A stretch of DNA of 64,000 bases from Streptomyces halstedii (GTDB lineage: Bacteria; Actinomycetota; Actinomycetes; Streptomycetales; Streptomycetaceae): assembly GCA_000720535.1 (NCBI GenBank), contig JOAZ01000017.1, positions 186,001 to 250,000 on the forward strand. Direction: 5' to 3'. Below are positions 40,931 to 49,829 of this stretch, piece after piece. The number at the start of each line of letters is the position of its first letter. The first letter of the stretch is position 1. The notes beneath the pieces were generated by a model. That model ran no database searches. It was not told where the DNA came from and saw only the letters and a list, made by a program, of their open reading frames with translations. The translations under genes and the position numbers were made by a program.

Positions 40931-42523
40931 TCACGCGCAGACCGTCCCGGAGGCCGGGACCTTCCCGTCCAGCAGATAGCCGTCCACGGCCTTCTGCACA
41001 CAGGTGCTGCCGCCGTTGTAGGCGCCGTGCCCCTCGCCCTTGTAGGTGAGCTCGACGCCGACCCCCTTGCCCAGTTCGTCGGCCATCGCCTTCGCGCCCG
41101 CGTACGGGGTGGCCGGGTCACCGGTGTTCCCGATGACCAGGACGGGCGCCGCCCCCGGGGCGCTGACGTCGGGGGTGTCCCAGGCGCCCGCGACGGGCCA
41201 GCCCGTGCACGACATCAGGCCCCAGCCCAGGTAGTCGCCGAAGACGGGGGAGGCCTTCCGGAACAGCGGAAGCGCCGCCTTCGTCTGCTCCAGGGTGAAC
41301 CGCTGCTTGGAGTCCGCGCAGTTGATGGCCGTGTTGGCGGCGCCGGAGTTGTCGTAGTGGCCGTTCTGGGTGCGGCCGTTCAGCGAGTCCGCGAGCGCGA
41401 GGAGCAGCCCGCCGTTCTGCCCGTCGGCCTCGTCGAGGCCCTGTTCGAGCAGGGGCCAGGTCTCCTTGGAGTACAGGGCCGAGGCGATGCCCGTGGTGGC
41501 CTGGGTCTGCGTCAGTTCCCGCTCACCGAGCCCTGGGACGGGCTTCTTCTCCAGCTTCTCCAGGAGGTCGGCGATCCAGTCCTGGACCTCCTGGGCGCGC
41601 GACCCCGGAAGCTTGCAGTCCTCCCGCTCCGCGCAGTCGGCGGTGAAGTTGTCCAGGGCGAGCTGGAAGCCCTTGGCCTGGCCGAGCGCGGACTTCTCGG
41701 CGTCCTCGGTGGGGTCGACGACCGCGTCCAGGACGGCCCGGCCGACCTTCTTCGGGAACAGGTGCGCGTAGACCCCGCCCAGCTCGGTCCCGTAGGAGAT
41801 GCCGAAGTAGTGCAGCTTGTCGTCACCGAGGACGGAGCGCAGGAGGTCCATGTCCCGGGCGGCGTTCGTCGTGCCGACGTAGGGCAGCTCCTCCCCGGAG
41901 TTCTCCTCGCAGTCCGCGATGTACGACTTCAGGTCGTCGACGAAGGCTTTCTCCTCCTTGGCGTTGTCCGGGGTGCCGTCCATCTCGTACCGGGCGTCCA
42001 GGGCGGCGTCGTCCGCGCACTCGACGCCTTCGCTGCGGCCGACCCCGCGCGGGTCGAAGCTCACCAGGTCGTAGCGGCCGCGCAGCGTGTCGTACGCCGT
42101 CCCGAAGGCCGGCAGGGTCGCGACGCCCGAGGCGCCCGGTCCGCCGAAGTTGAAGACCAGGGAGCCGATCCGCCGGTCCTGGTCCTTGGCGCGGGCACGG
42201 ACGAGCGCCAGCTCGATGGTCCGGCCGTCCGGGTCCCCGTAGTCCAGGGGGACGTTCATGAAGGAGCACTCCCAGGGGGTGCCGCCCGGCAGCGGTGAGG
42301 GGGCGGTGCCGCTGCCCTGGGCGTTGCTCGGAGCGGGACAGCGCTTCCAGTCGAGCTTCTGCGAGGACAGGTCCCCGGGTGTCGTCGTCGGGGACGCCGT
42401 CGAGGCGGCGGAGGGCGTGCCCCGGTCCGTTCCGCCTCCGTCGTCCGAACAGGCGGCCAGGGGCAGCAGCACGGTGGCGGTGGCGGCGAGGGCGGCGGCA
42501 CGCAGGGCGGGGGTAGTCCTCAT
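40931..42523 (-). CDS. Secreted S33-family peptidase lipoprotein (paralogue)
   Basis: Protein of 530 residues with lipobox LAAC (Cys25). The same domain order as the preceding gene: FNFGGPGASG, YDLVSFDPRGVG, GISYGTELGG (nucleophile Ser), GNTGDPATPY and GEGHGAYN. Extra cysteine pairs may form disulphides. The two proteins share long runs (AARDMDLLRS, YAHLFP, VVDPT), so they arose by tandem duplication. ATG 42523 is preferred over the upstream open frame, which lacks a signal peptide. Confidence 0.9.
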   Translation of the reverse strand: MRTTPALRAAALAATATVLLPLAACSDDGGGTDRGTPSAASTASPTTTPGDLSSQKLDWKRCPAPSNAQGSGTAPSPLPGGTPWECSFMNVPLDYGDPDGRTIELALVRARAKDQDRRIGSLVFNFGGPGASGVATLPAFGTAYDTLRGRYDLVSFDPRGVGRSEGVECADDAALDARYEMDGTPDNAKEEKAFVDDLKSYIADCEENSGEELPYVGTTNAARDMDLLRSVLGDDKLHYFGISYGTELGGVYAHLFPKKVGRAVLDAVVDPTEDAEKSALGQAKGFQLALDNFTADCAEREDCKLPGSRAQEVQDWIADLLEKLEKKPVPGLGERELTQTQATTGIASALYSKETWPLLEQGLDEADGQNGGLLLALADSLNGRTQNGHYDNSGAANTAINCADSKQRFTLEQTKAALPLFRKASPVFGDYLGWGLMSCTGWPVAGAWDTPDVSAPGAAPVLVIGNTGDPATPYAGAKAMADELGKGVGVELTYKGEGHGAYNGGSTCVQKAVDGYLLDGKVPASGTVCA

Positions 42524-42603
42524 GGGCCCATCGTGGGCCGGGGCGCCCGGGGTCGCGCGGAGCCGCGGTCCATGCGGGTGGGCGCCGCCCGCCCCGGGGC
42601 CGT

Positions 42604-42628
42604 GTAGGGCCCGGGGCACGGGCCCTAC
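42604..42628 (-). terminator. Hairpin overlapping the stop of the flippase gene
   Basis: GTAGGGCCCG (42604-42613) pairs with CGGGCCCTAC (42619-42628) around a 5-nt loop. The arm contains the flippase stop codon (42625-42627). Confidence 0.55.
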
Positions 42629-45468
42629 AGCTCACCCTTACGGGTGAGTTGGTTGAAGCAGATCCAGCCGGGCAGCACCGGCAGCCACAGCGTCAGCACG
42701 CGGTAGAGCAGCACCGCGGGCGCGGCGACCTCCTTCGGCAGGCCGACCGCGATCAGACCCAGCGTCAGCGCGCCCTCGACCGCGCCCATACCGCCCGGGG
42801 TGGGCGCCGCGGACCCCAGGGCGTTGCCCGCGAGGAAGACGACCGCGACGCTGGCGTAGCTGAGGTGGGGGACGTCGGGTCCGCTGAACGCGCGGACGGA
42901 CGCGTCCAGGCAGAGCACGAACAGGCCGGTCAGCAGCAGCATGCCGCCGATGCCGGTGACCAGCTTCTGCGGGCGCTGGACGACGTCGAGCATGCGCGGC
43001 ACGACTCCGGCGAACAGCGACCGCACCCGGGTCACCACGAACTTCCGCAACAGCGGGATGGCGGTCACCACCAGCACGAGCACGGCGACCGTGAGCAGCC
43101 CCGCGATCACCGTCCGGGAGGGGGTGAGCGAGTCGGGAGTGCGTTCCGTACCCGTCAGATAGCCGAACAGGGCGAGCAGCAGGATGTGGCAGCCGAGCCC
43201 GAACAGCTGGGAGGCGCCGACGCTCGCGACGGCCAGCCCCGGGCGTACCCCGGCGCGCTGGAGGAAGCGTGTGTTCAGTGCCACACCGCCGACCGCCGCC
43301 GGGGCGACGATCTTCACGAACGAACCGGCCACCTGCGCCAGCACGGTCCTGCCGAACGGCACCCGCTCGGGCACGAAGCCCAGCAGGCTCATGGCCGCGG
43401 CGACGTAGCTCAGCGCGGAGAAGCCCAGCGCCGCCGCCACCCAGCCCCACTCCGCCTGCTCCACGACCGCGCCGAAGTCCGCCTCGGTGACCTGGGAGAT
43501 CAGGAAGTACGCGGCGATGGAACCGGCGATGAAGCTGAGCAGGGTGCGCGGTTTGATGCGCTCCAGCCGGACCGGTTCGACGGGCGCCTGCGGCCGGATC
43601 AGCAGCACCTCACGGCGGATCTGGGCCAGCATGTCCTCCTCGCGGGCCTCTTCCAGGGCATCGTCTATCGCCCGCTTCTCGGCCTGCTTCTCCGTGCGCA
43701 GCGACTTGCGCACCGCCTTGCGGTCGCCGGCCTCCGGGGGGGCCTGCTCCTGCGACCTGGCCTGCTTGGCCGCCTGGGAGGCCTCCAGGACCGCCTCACG
43801 CTCGCGCTGCGAACGCTCCCGGGCGAGCCGGCGCAAGGTGGCCCGGGTGGAGCGGCTGAGCGCGATCGGCTGGAGCAGCGGCAGGCAGTCGGCCACGGCG
43901 TCCGGCCCGAGGACGGCCAGCGCCCCGGCCACCGCGCGTTCGGCACCGACCCGCAGACCGGTCGTGGTGAGCAGCTGGGCGATGTCCATGCGCAGGACCA
44001 GGTCACCGGCCGCGATCTCACCGCCGCGGAGGTCCGTGACGAACACCGCGCCGGAACGGTCCACCAGGATCGCGTCCCCGGTGAGCCGGCGATGGGCGAT
44101 CCGCCGTGACTGGAGCGCCCGCACCTGGTGCCAGGCACCGCGCAGCAGCTCGTCGGTGATCTCCTCGTCCTCCATGGCGTCCAGCGAGCGTCCGCCGATG
44201 TGCTCGTAGACGAGCATCACCGCGTCCGGACCCAGCTCGGAGGTGGCGATCAGCTTCGGCGCGTTGGCCCCGGCGGCGATCGCCGCGTACGCCAGCAGCG
44301 CCTCCTGCTCCAGGGCCTGGCGCAGGGACTGGATGGAGCGGCGCTGGGTGATGCTCCGCAGGGTGAGCCTGCGCCACAGGCGGTAGAAGAAGCCCTGGGC
44401 CTGCTGTTCCCGGTCGACGACCGTCACGTCCAGCGGTGGGCCGTCCTCCAGGGTGACGAGGTAGCGGCGCCCCCGGTCGCTCTGGTCGATGTTCTCGGGG
44501 CCCTCCTCCTCGGTGCGCATCGCGGCCACCGGGCGGAAGCCGACGTGGCGCAGGCCCGCCATGAGATGCTGGCCGGTCGGGCGTACGTTCGGCGAGCCGA
44601 CCGCGTACAGCGTGCCGTACGCCACCGTCCAGCCGATCAGCACCGTCAGGACGATCGAGAACGGGGTGGTGTAGCCGCCGACGAGCATGGCGAAGGCGTC
44701 CAGGAGCAGCACGACCCAGAGCACGATCCGCCAGCGTGGCCGCCGGGCCATGCCGACCGCCGTCATGTAGGCGATGACGGGGGCGAGATAGCCGTGCACG
44801 GGATCGGTGAGCCCGTCACCGGGCTGTGGCTGGGTCAGCGCGTCCCGGATGGTCCCGGGGGCCGTCCTGGCCACCCAGAGGTCGGTGGCCAGGGTCACCC
44901 CGTGGGCGAGCACCGCGGCGAGCACCCCGTCCGCGATGCGCAGTCCGTCGCGTTTGACCAGCCGCTCGATCGCGAAGGCGACCGGTACGAGCAGCACGGC
45001 GATGCTGGACACCAGCCCGGCGATCTTGATCAGCAGATCGGGCGCCTGGTCGGTGCCCTTGGAGATGTCGTTCTCCAGGCCGGTGGTGGTGTTCTGGGCG
45101 AAGGCGGCGACGGCGAGGAGCAGGACGACGGCCGCGACGCCGATGAACAGCCGCATCAGGTCGGAGGGGCGGTGCACCCGGGCGGGCAGCAGCGGTTCGT
45201 CGCCCGACACGTGCTCGGCGGCCGCGGCGGACGACGCGAGGGTCGAGCCGGTCAGATGCTTCCCCGGGGGCTTCGGGCCCCCCGGGGCGCCGGAGGACCG
45301 CGGCCCCTCGGAGGCCTCCCGGGTGCCCTCGGCCTTCCCGGTGCCCGGAGTGTCCGGTGTGCCGGAACCCTCGGGGCGCGGCTCCGCGTCTGAGGCGTCG
45401 GCCGCCTTCGGTGGCTGCACGCCCCGCTCCTTCGTCGCCTCGGATTGCTCTTCGTGTTCTCGTATCAC
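42625..45468 (-). CDS. Flippase-like membrane protein fused to a kinase-like domain
   Basis: Protein of 947 residues. Residues 1-100 are disordered; about six membrane segments follow (100-270). At about 330-560 lies a protein-kinase-like region (EQEALLAYAAIAAGANAPKLI, VMLVYEHIGGRSLD, HRRLTGDAILVD, VTDLRGGEI). After a charged helical stretch comes the lysylphosphatidylglycerol-synthase TM/UPF0104 domain, about eight segments (for example AVGGVALNTRFLQRAG, PTPGGMGAVEGALTLG). In the kinase-like part the catalytic Asp of H-x-D is Arg and DFG is DLR, so it is probably a pseudokinase. Role inferred: lipid translocation under ligand control. GTG 45468. Confidence 0.82.
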   Translation of the reverse strand: MIREHEEQSEATKERGVQPPKAADASDAEPRPEGSGTPDTPGTGKAEGTREASEGPRSSGAPGGPKPPGKHLTGSTLASSAAAAEHVSGDEPLLPARVHRPSDLMRLFIGVAAVVLLLAVAAFAQNTTTGLENDISKGTDQAPDLLIKIAGLVSSIAVLLVPVAFAIERLVKRDGLRIADGVLAAVLAHGVTLATDLWVARTAPGTIRDALTQPQPGDGLTDPVHGYLAPVIAYMTAVGMARRPRWRIVLWVVLLLDAFAMLVGGYTTPFSIVLTVLIGWTVAYGTLYAVGSPNVRPTGQHLMAGLRHVGFRPVAAMRTEEEGPENIDQSDRGRRYLVTLEDGPPLDVTVVDREQQAQGFFYRLWRRLTLRSITQRRSIQSLRQALEQEALLAYAAIAAGANAPKLIATSELGPDAVMLVYEHIGGRSLDAMEDEEITDELLRGAWHQVRALQSRRIAHRRLTGDAILVDRSGAVFVTDLRGGEIAAGDLVLRMDIAQLLTTTGLRVGAERAVAGALAVLGPDAVADCLPLLQPIALSRSTRATLRRLARERSQREREAVLEASQAAKQARSQEQAPPEAGDRKAVRKSLRTEKQAEKRAIDDALEEAREEDMLAQIRREVLLIRPQAPVEPVRLERIKPRTLLSFIAGSIAAYFLISQVTEADFGAVVEQAEWGWVAAALGFSALSYVAAAMSLLGFVPERVPFGRTVLAQVAGSFVKIVAPAAVGGVALNTRFLQRAGVRPGLAVASVGASQLFGLGCHILLLALFGYLTGTERTPDSLTPSRTVIAGLLTVAVLVLVVTAIPLLRKFVVTRVRSLFAGVVPRMLDVVQRPQKLVTGIGGMLLLTGLFVLCLDASVRAFSGPDVPHLSYASVAVVFLAGNALGSAAPTPGGMGAVEGALTLGLIAVGLPKEVAAPAVLLYRVLTLWLPVLPGWICFNQLTRKGEL

Positions 45469-45642
45469 CGGTCACCCGCTCGCACGATGGTGGCACGGCC
45501 CGCGGACGGACGAGGGCATCAGGGTGCGTCGTGCGGGTGCGGGAAGCGCAACATACGCTCCTTTGGCGACGCGTGTCCGCCCTGTGAGCAGCGTGACACC
45601 GAACCGGCACCGATGTCGGTGGTGTGCGGCAGGATGTACCGG

Positions 45643-46113
45643 ATGAGCGAAGACCGGACGAGTGGCGAACCCACCCGGGGCGCCCCGGAGACGGCCGAAC
45701 TGCCCGCGTACGCGGAGCGGGTGCTGGACGTCGCCGACCTGATCCCGCCGGGCCGGGTGATGACCTACGGCGACGTGGCGGAATGGCTCGACGAGGGCGG
45801 ACCACGGCAGGTCGGCCGGGTGATGGCGCTGTACGGCGGTGCCGCGCCCTGGTGGCGTGTCGTCCGGTCCGACGGCACCCTGCTCCCCGGTCACGAACTG
45901 CGGGCCCTGGACCACTACCGCGAGGAGGGCACACCGCTGCGCGAGGCCACCCGCGCCACCCAGGGACACCTCCCGCGCCTCGACATGAGGCACGCGCGAT
46001 GGGACGGCGTCACGGGCGCCGCCGAAGGGGGCGGCGGGCCTGGCACGGACGACGCCCCGGACGGGCCTGGCACGGACGACGCCCTGGGCAGTGACGGGAC
46101 GGCCCGCGGGTGA
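45643..46113 (+). CDS. MGMT-family alkyltransferase-like (ATL) protein
   Basis: Protein of 156 residues. A DNA-binding helix-turn-helix (PPGRVMTYGDVAEWLD, GPRQVGRVM) is followed by APWWRVVRSDGTLLPG. The alkyl-accepting Cys of MGMT (PCHR) is replaced by Trp70, as in alkyltransferase-like proteins, which bind O6-alkylguanine and hand it to nucleotide excision repair. CAGGAT (45630-45635) lies 7 nt before ATG 45643, fitting a leaderless start. The C-terminal tail holds a direct repeat GGPGTDDA. It is the Rv3204 counterpart by order. Confidence 0.85.
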   Translation: MSEDRTSGEPTRGAPETAELPAYAERVLDVADLIPPGRVMTYGDVAEWLDEGGPRQVGRVMALYGGAAPWWRVVRSDGTLLPGHELRALDHYREEGTPLREATRATQGHLPRLDMRHARWDGVTGAAEGGGGPGTDDAPDGPGTDDALGSDGTARG

Positions 46114-46356
46114 CGGCTTCGGCCGTCGCGCCGTGCGAACCCGCGCGCCGGGCCGGTGGACGGCAGGGCCCCGGCCACCGTCCGTCCCACGTGACGAGCG
46201 ACGCAGCCCGCACGCCGCGTTCCGCCCCGCGGCTCGCGTAGCGTCGTCAGGACGCGGCACCGGGCCCCCCTTCCTCCCGCACCCGCCGTGCCCAGGACCA
46301 CCCACCCCTGGGCAGACCGAGCAGACCGAGTACACCCACCAGGACCGGCGATCCAC

Positions 46357-49300
46357 GTGAGCTCCTCCTCCACCACCCGGCACGGCCCGCACCGTCAGGC
46401 ACGGCGGCGGGTCCCGGGCGCCTACCGGCTGGTGCGTACACCGCCGGGCTCGGTGGAACCCCCTCTCCTGGACGCGGCGCAGCGCGCGGTGGTTGACCAC
46501 CGGGACGGGCCGCTGCTGGTCCTCGCCGGGCCGGGCACCGGCAAGACCACCACGCTCGTCGAGGCGGTCGCCGCACGGGTCACCGCCGGGGCGGACCCCG
46601 CCCGGATGCTGGTCCTCACCTTCAGCCGCAAGGCGGCCGTGGAACTGCGCGACCGCATGGCCGCCCGGCTCGGTGGTGCCCGGGGCCCGCAGGCCACCAC
46701 CTTCCACTCGTACTGCTACGCCCTGGTCCGCGCCCACCAGGACGCCGATCTGTTCGCCGAACCGCTGCGGCTGCTGTCCGGACCGGAACAGGACGTCGCC
46801 GTGCGGGAACTCCTCGCCGGACAGGTCGGCCTGGAGCGGGCGGGGCTCGCCCATGTGCGCTGGCCCGACGAACTGCGGGCCTGCCTGACCACCCGGGGCT
46901 TCGCCGACGAGGTGCGCGCGGTGCTGGCCCGCAGCCGGGAACTCGGCCTGGGGTCCGACGCCCTCGCCGCCTTCGCCCGCCGCACCGGCCGGCCGGACTG
47001 GAGCGCGGCCGCGCAGTTCCTCGCCGAGTACCTGGACGTCCTCGACGCCCAGGGCGTCCTGGACTACGCGGAGCTGGTCCACCGGGCGGTCCTGCTCGCC
47101 GAACAGCCCGAGGTGGCGACCCGGCTCGCGGACGGCTACGACGCGGTCTTCGTCGACGAGTACCAGGACACCGACCCCTCCCAGGTACGGCTGCTGCGTG
47201 CGCTGGCCGGCAACCGGACGGCCGCGCCCGGCACGGGCGGCGGCCGCACACTGATCGCGTTCGGAGACCCGGACCAGTCGATCTACGCCTTCCGGGGCGC
47301 CGACGTGAACGGCATCCTCGACTTCCCGGACGCCTTCCGCCGCGCCGACGGCGCGCCCGCGCCGGTCGGCGTGCTGACCACCTCCCGCCGGTCCCGGGCA
47401 CACCTGCTCGCCGCGACCCGGCTGCTCACCCGCCGGATGCCGCTCACCCGGCTGCCCTCCGACAAGGTCCGCGCCCACCGGGACCTGTCCGCCGTGCGCG
47501 AGGGCGGCCGCGTCGAGACGTACACCTATCCGACCGCGTCCACCGAACTGGAGAACATCGCCGATCTGCTGCGGCGCGCGCACCTGGAGGACGGGGTGCC
47601 CTGGCGCGACATGGCGGTCCTCGTGCGTGCCGGGGGGCGTTCCATCCCCGCCGTCCGTCGCGCGCTCACCTCCGCGGGGGTCCCCCTGGAGGTGGACGGC
47701 GACGACCTCGCCCTGCGCCACGAGCCCGCCGTCGCCCCGCTGCTGACCGCGCTGCGCACGGTCGCCCTGGCGGCCCTGCGTCGCGGCCCCGGGGACACGT
47801 CGCCCCAGGACGCCGGGACGGACACGGCGGACCCGGACGAGGCCGCCGGCCCGGTCGACACGGAGACCGCCCTCGCCCTCCTCGCCTCCCCCCTCGGCTC
47901 CATGGACGCCACCGACCTGCGGCGCCTCGGCCGGGCCCTGCGCGACGAGGAGCGGGCCGCGGGCAACCGGCTGCCGCCGCCCTCGGGCGACCTGCTGGCC
48001 CGCGCGCTCGCCGAACCCGAACGCCTGGTCACACACGACCCCGCGTACGCCCGCGGCGCCCAGCGCCTCGGCGCGCTCCTGCGCGACGCCCGCGAGATCC
48101 TCGAAGGCGGAGGCACCGCCGAGGAGGCCCTGTGGACCCTGTGGGACGGCACCCCCTGGCCGGGCAGGCTGGAGCGGGCCGCGCTGCGCGGCGGGGGCGG
48201 CGGCCGCAACGCCGACCGGGACCTCGACGCCGTCTGCGCCCTCTTCGACGCCGCCGCCCGTGCCGAGGAGCGCACCGGGGGGCGCGGCGCGCTCAACTTC
48301 CTGGAGGAGATCGACGCCCAGGACATCGCCGCCGACACCCTCTCCCGGCGTTCCGTACGCCCCGACGCCGTACGGCTGATGACCGCCCACCGCTCCAAGG
48401 GCCTGGAATGGCGCGTCGTGGTCGTCGCCGGGGTGCAGGAAGGGCTCTGGCCCGACCTGCGCCGCCGGGGCTCGCTCCTGGAGGCGGACCGGATCGGGCG
48501 CGACGGACTGGCGGAACCGCTCACCCCGGGGGCCCTCCTCGCCGAGGAGCGCCGCCTGTTCTACGTCGCCGCCACCCGCGCCCGCGACCGGCTCGTGGTC
48601 ACGGCGGTCAAGGCCCCCGCCGACGACGGAGACCAGCCGTCCCGGTTCCTGACCGAACTCGGCGTCGAGCCCCGGGACGTCACCGGGAGGCCCAGGCGCC
48701 CCCTCGCCGTCGCCCCGCTCGTCGCCGAACTCCGCGCCACCACCGTCGACCCCGCGGCCTCGCCCGCGCTCCGTGACGCCGCCGCGCACCGGCTCGCGCG
48801 CCTCGCCGCGCTCACCGACGACGAGGGCCAGCCCCTCGTACCGGCGGCCCACCCGCACCGCTGGTGGGGGCTGAACGAGCAAACCCGCTCCGAGGTCCCG
48901 CTGCGCGAGCGGGACCACCCGGTCGCCCTGTCCGGGAGCGCCCTGGACCAGCTCGCGAACACCTGCGCCCTCCAGTGGTTCCTGGGCCGCGAGGTGAAGG
49001 CCGACGCCCCCGCGACGGCCGCGCAGGGCTTCGGCAACGTCGTCCACGTCCTCGCCGACGAGGTGGCGTCCGGGCGTACGGCCGCGGACCTGGACGTCCT
49101 CATGGAACGCCTCGACTCCGTCTGGAACGGCCTGGTCTTCGACGCCCCCTGGAAGTCGCGGCAGGAGAAGGACCAGGCGCGCGCCGCCCTGGAACGCTTC
49201 CTGCGCTGGCACGTCATGGACCGCGCGGGCCGCACCCCTGTCGCGGGCGAGCACGAGTTCGACGTGACCCTGGAGGCGGGTGAGTACGCCGTACGGATCC

Positions 49301-49722
49301 GGGGGTCCATGGACCGGCTCGAACGGGACACCGCGGGCCGGGCGTACGTCGTCGACTTCAAGACCGGAAAGGCGGCCCCCACCAAGGACGAGGTGGCCAC
49401 CCACCCTCAGCTCGCCGTCTACCAGCTCGCGATCCGGGAAGGCGCCGTCGACGAGGTGTTCGACGGCCGCCGGCCCGAGTCGGGCGGTGCCGAACTTGTA
49501 CACCTGCGCCAGGGGGCCCCGGTGAAGGAGGGCGGCGACGCGCTGCCCAAGGTGCAGCGCCAGGAGCAGCTGTCCGGGGAGTGGGTCTCCGGGCTGCTGG
49601 CCACGGCCGCCGGACGCGTCCTGGACGAGCGGTTCACCCCCAGTACCGGCCAGCACTGCGCCCACTGCGCCTTCCGGGCCTCGTGCGGCGCGCAGCCCGA
49701 GGGCCGCCACATCGTCGAATGA
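46357..49722 (+). CDS. adnA: AdnA-like ATP-dependent helicase-nuclease subunit
   Basis: Protein of about 1121 residues (GTG 46357; an upstream GTG at 46288 is open). UvrD/RecB motor motifs: AGPGTGKTTT, VDEYQDTDPSQ, DPDQSIYAFRGA, LMTAHRSKGLEWRV and RLFYVAATRARDRL. A C-terminal RecB-type nuclease has the catalytic YVVDFKTGK. Four cysteines for a 4Fe-4S cluster are provided by NTCALQW and the C-terminal HCAHCAFRASC. With AdnB it forms the AdnAB end-resection complex that replaces RecBCD/AddAB in actinobacteria. The two genes are adjacent with about 107 bp between them. Confidence 0.9.
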   Translation: MSSSSTTRHGPHRQARRRVPGAYRLVRTPPGSVEPPLLDAAQRAVVDHRDGPLLVLAGPGTGKTTTLVEAVAARVTAGADPARMLVLTFSRKAAVELRDRMAARLGGARGPQATTFHSYCYALVRAHQDADLFAEPLRLLSGPEQDVAVRELLAGQVGLERAGLAHVRWPDELRACLTTRGFADEVRAVLARSRELGLGSDALAAFARRTGRPDWSAAAQFLAEYLDVLDAQGVLDYAELVHRAVLLAEQPEVATRLADGYDAVFVDEYQDTDPSQVRLLRALAGNRTAAPGTGGGRTLIAFGDPDQSIYAFRGADVNGILDFPDAFRRADGAPAPVGVLTTSRRSRAHLLAATRLLTRRMPLTRLPSDKVRAHRDLSAVREGGRVETYTYPTASTELENIADLLRRAHLEDGVPWRDMAVLVRAGGRSIPAVRRALTSAGVPLEVDGDDLALRHEPAVAPLLTALRTVALAALRRGPGDTSPQDAGTDTADPDEAAGPVDTETALALLASPLGSMDATDLRRLGRALRDEERAAGNRLPPPSGDLLARALAEPERLVTHDPAYARGAQRLGALLRDAREILEGGGTAEEALWTLWDGTPWPGRLERAALRGGGGGRNADRDLDAVCALFDAAARAEERTGGRGALNFLEEIDAQDIAADTLSRRSVRPDAVRLMTAHRSKGLEWRVVVVAGVQEGLWPDLRRRGSLLEADRIGRDGLAEPLTPGALLAEERRLFYVAATRARDRLVVTAVKAPADDGDQPSRFLTELGVEPRDVTGRPRRPLAVAPLVAELRATTVDPAASPALRDAAAHRLARLAALTDDEGQPLVPAAHPHRWWGLNEQTRSEVPLRERDHPVALSGSALDQLANTCALQWFLGREVKADAPATAAQGFGNVVHVLADEVASGRTAADLDVLMERLDSVWNGLVFDAPWKSRQEKDQARAALERFLRWHVMDRAGRTPVAGEHEFDVTLEAGEYAVRIRGSMDRLERDTAGRAYVVDFKTGKAAPTKDEVATHPQLAVYQLAIREGAVDEVFDGRRPESGGAELVHLRQGAPVKEGGDALPKVQRQEQLSGEWVSGLLATAAGRVLDERFTPSTGQHCAHCAFRASCGAQPEGRHIVE

Positions 49723-49829
49723 CCACATCGCGGTACGACCACGTCTCCGGGCCGGCCCCACGGACGGACGGCCCGCGGCCGCGCCCCTCGCGGACGGTGC
49801 TGTCGGTGCCCCCGGATAGCCTCTGTGGA

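Noticed and set aside
45472-49761. A 1429-codon frame antisense to adnA
   Set aside because: Same cause; the plus strand has full helicase and nuclease motifs.
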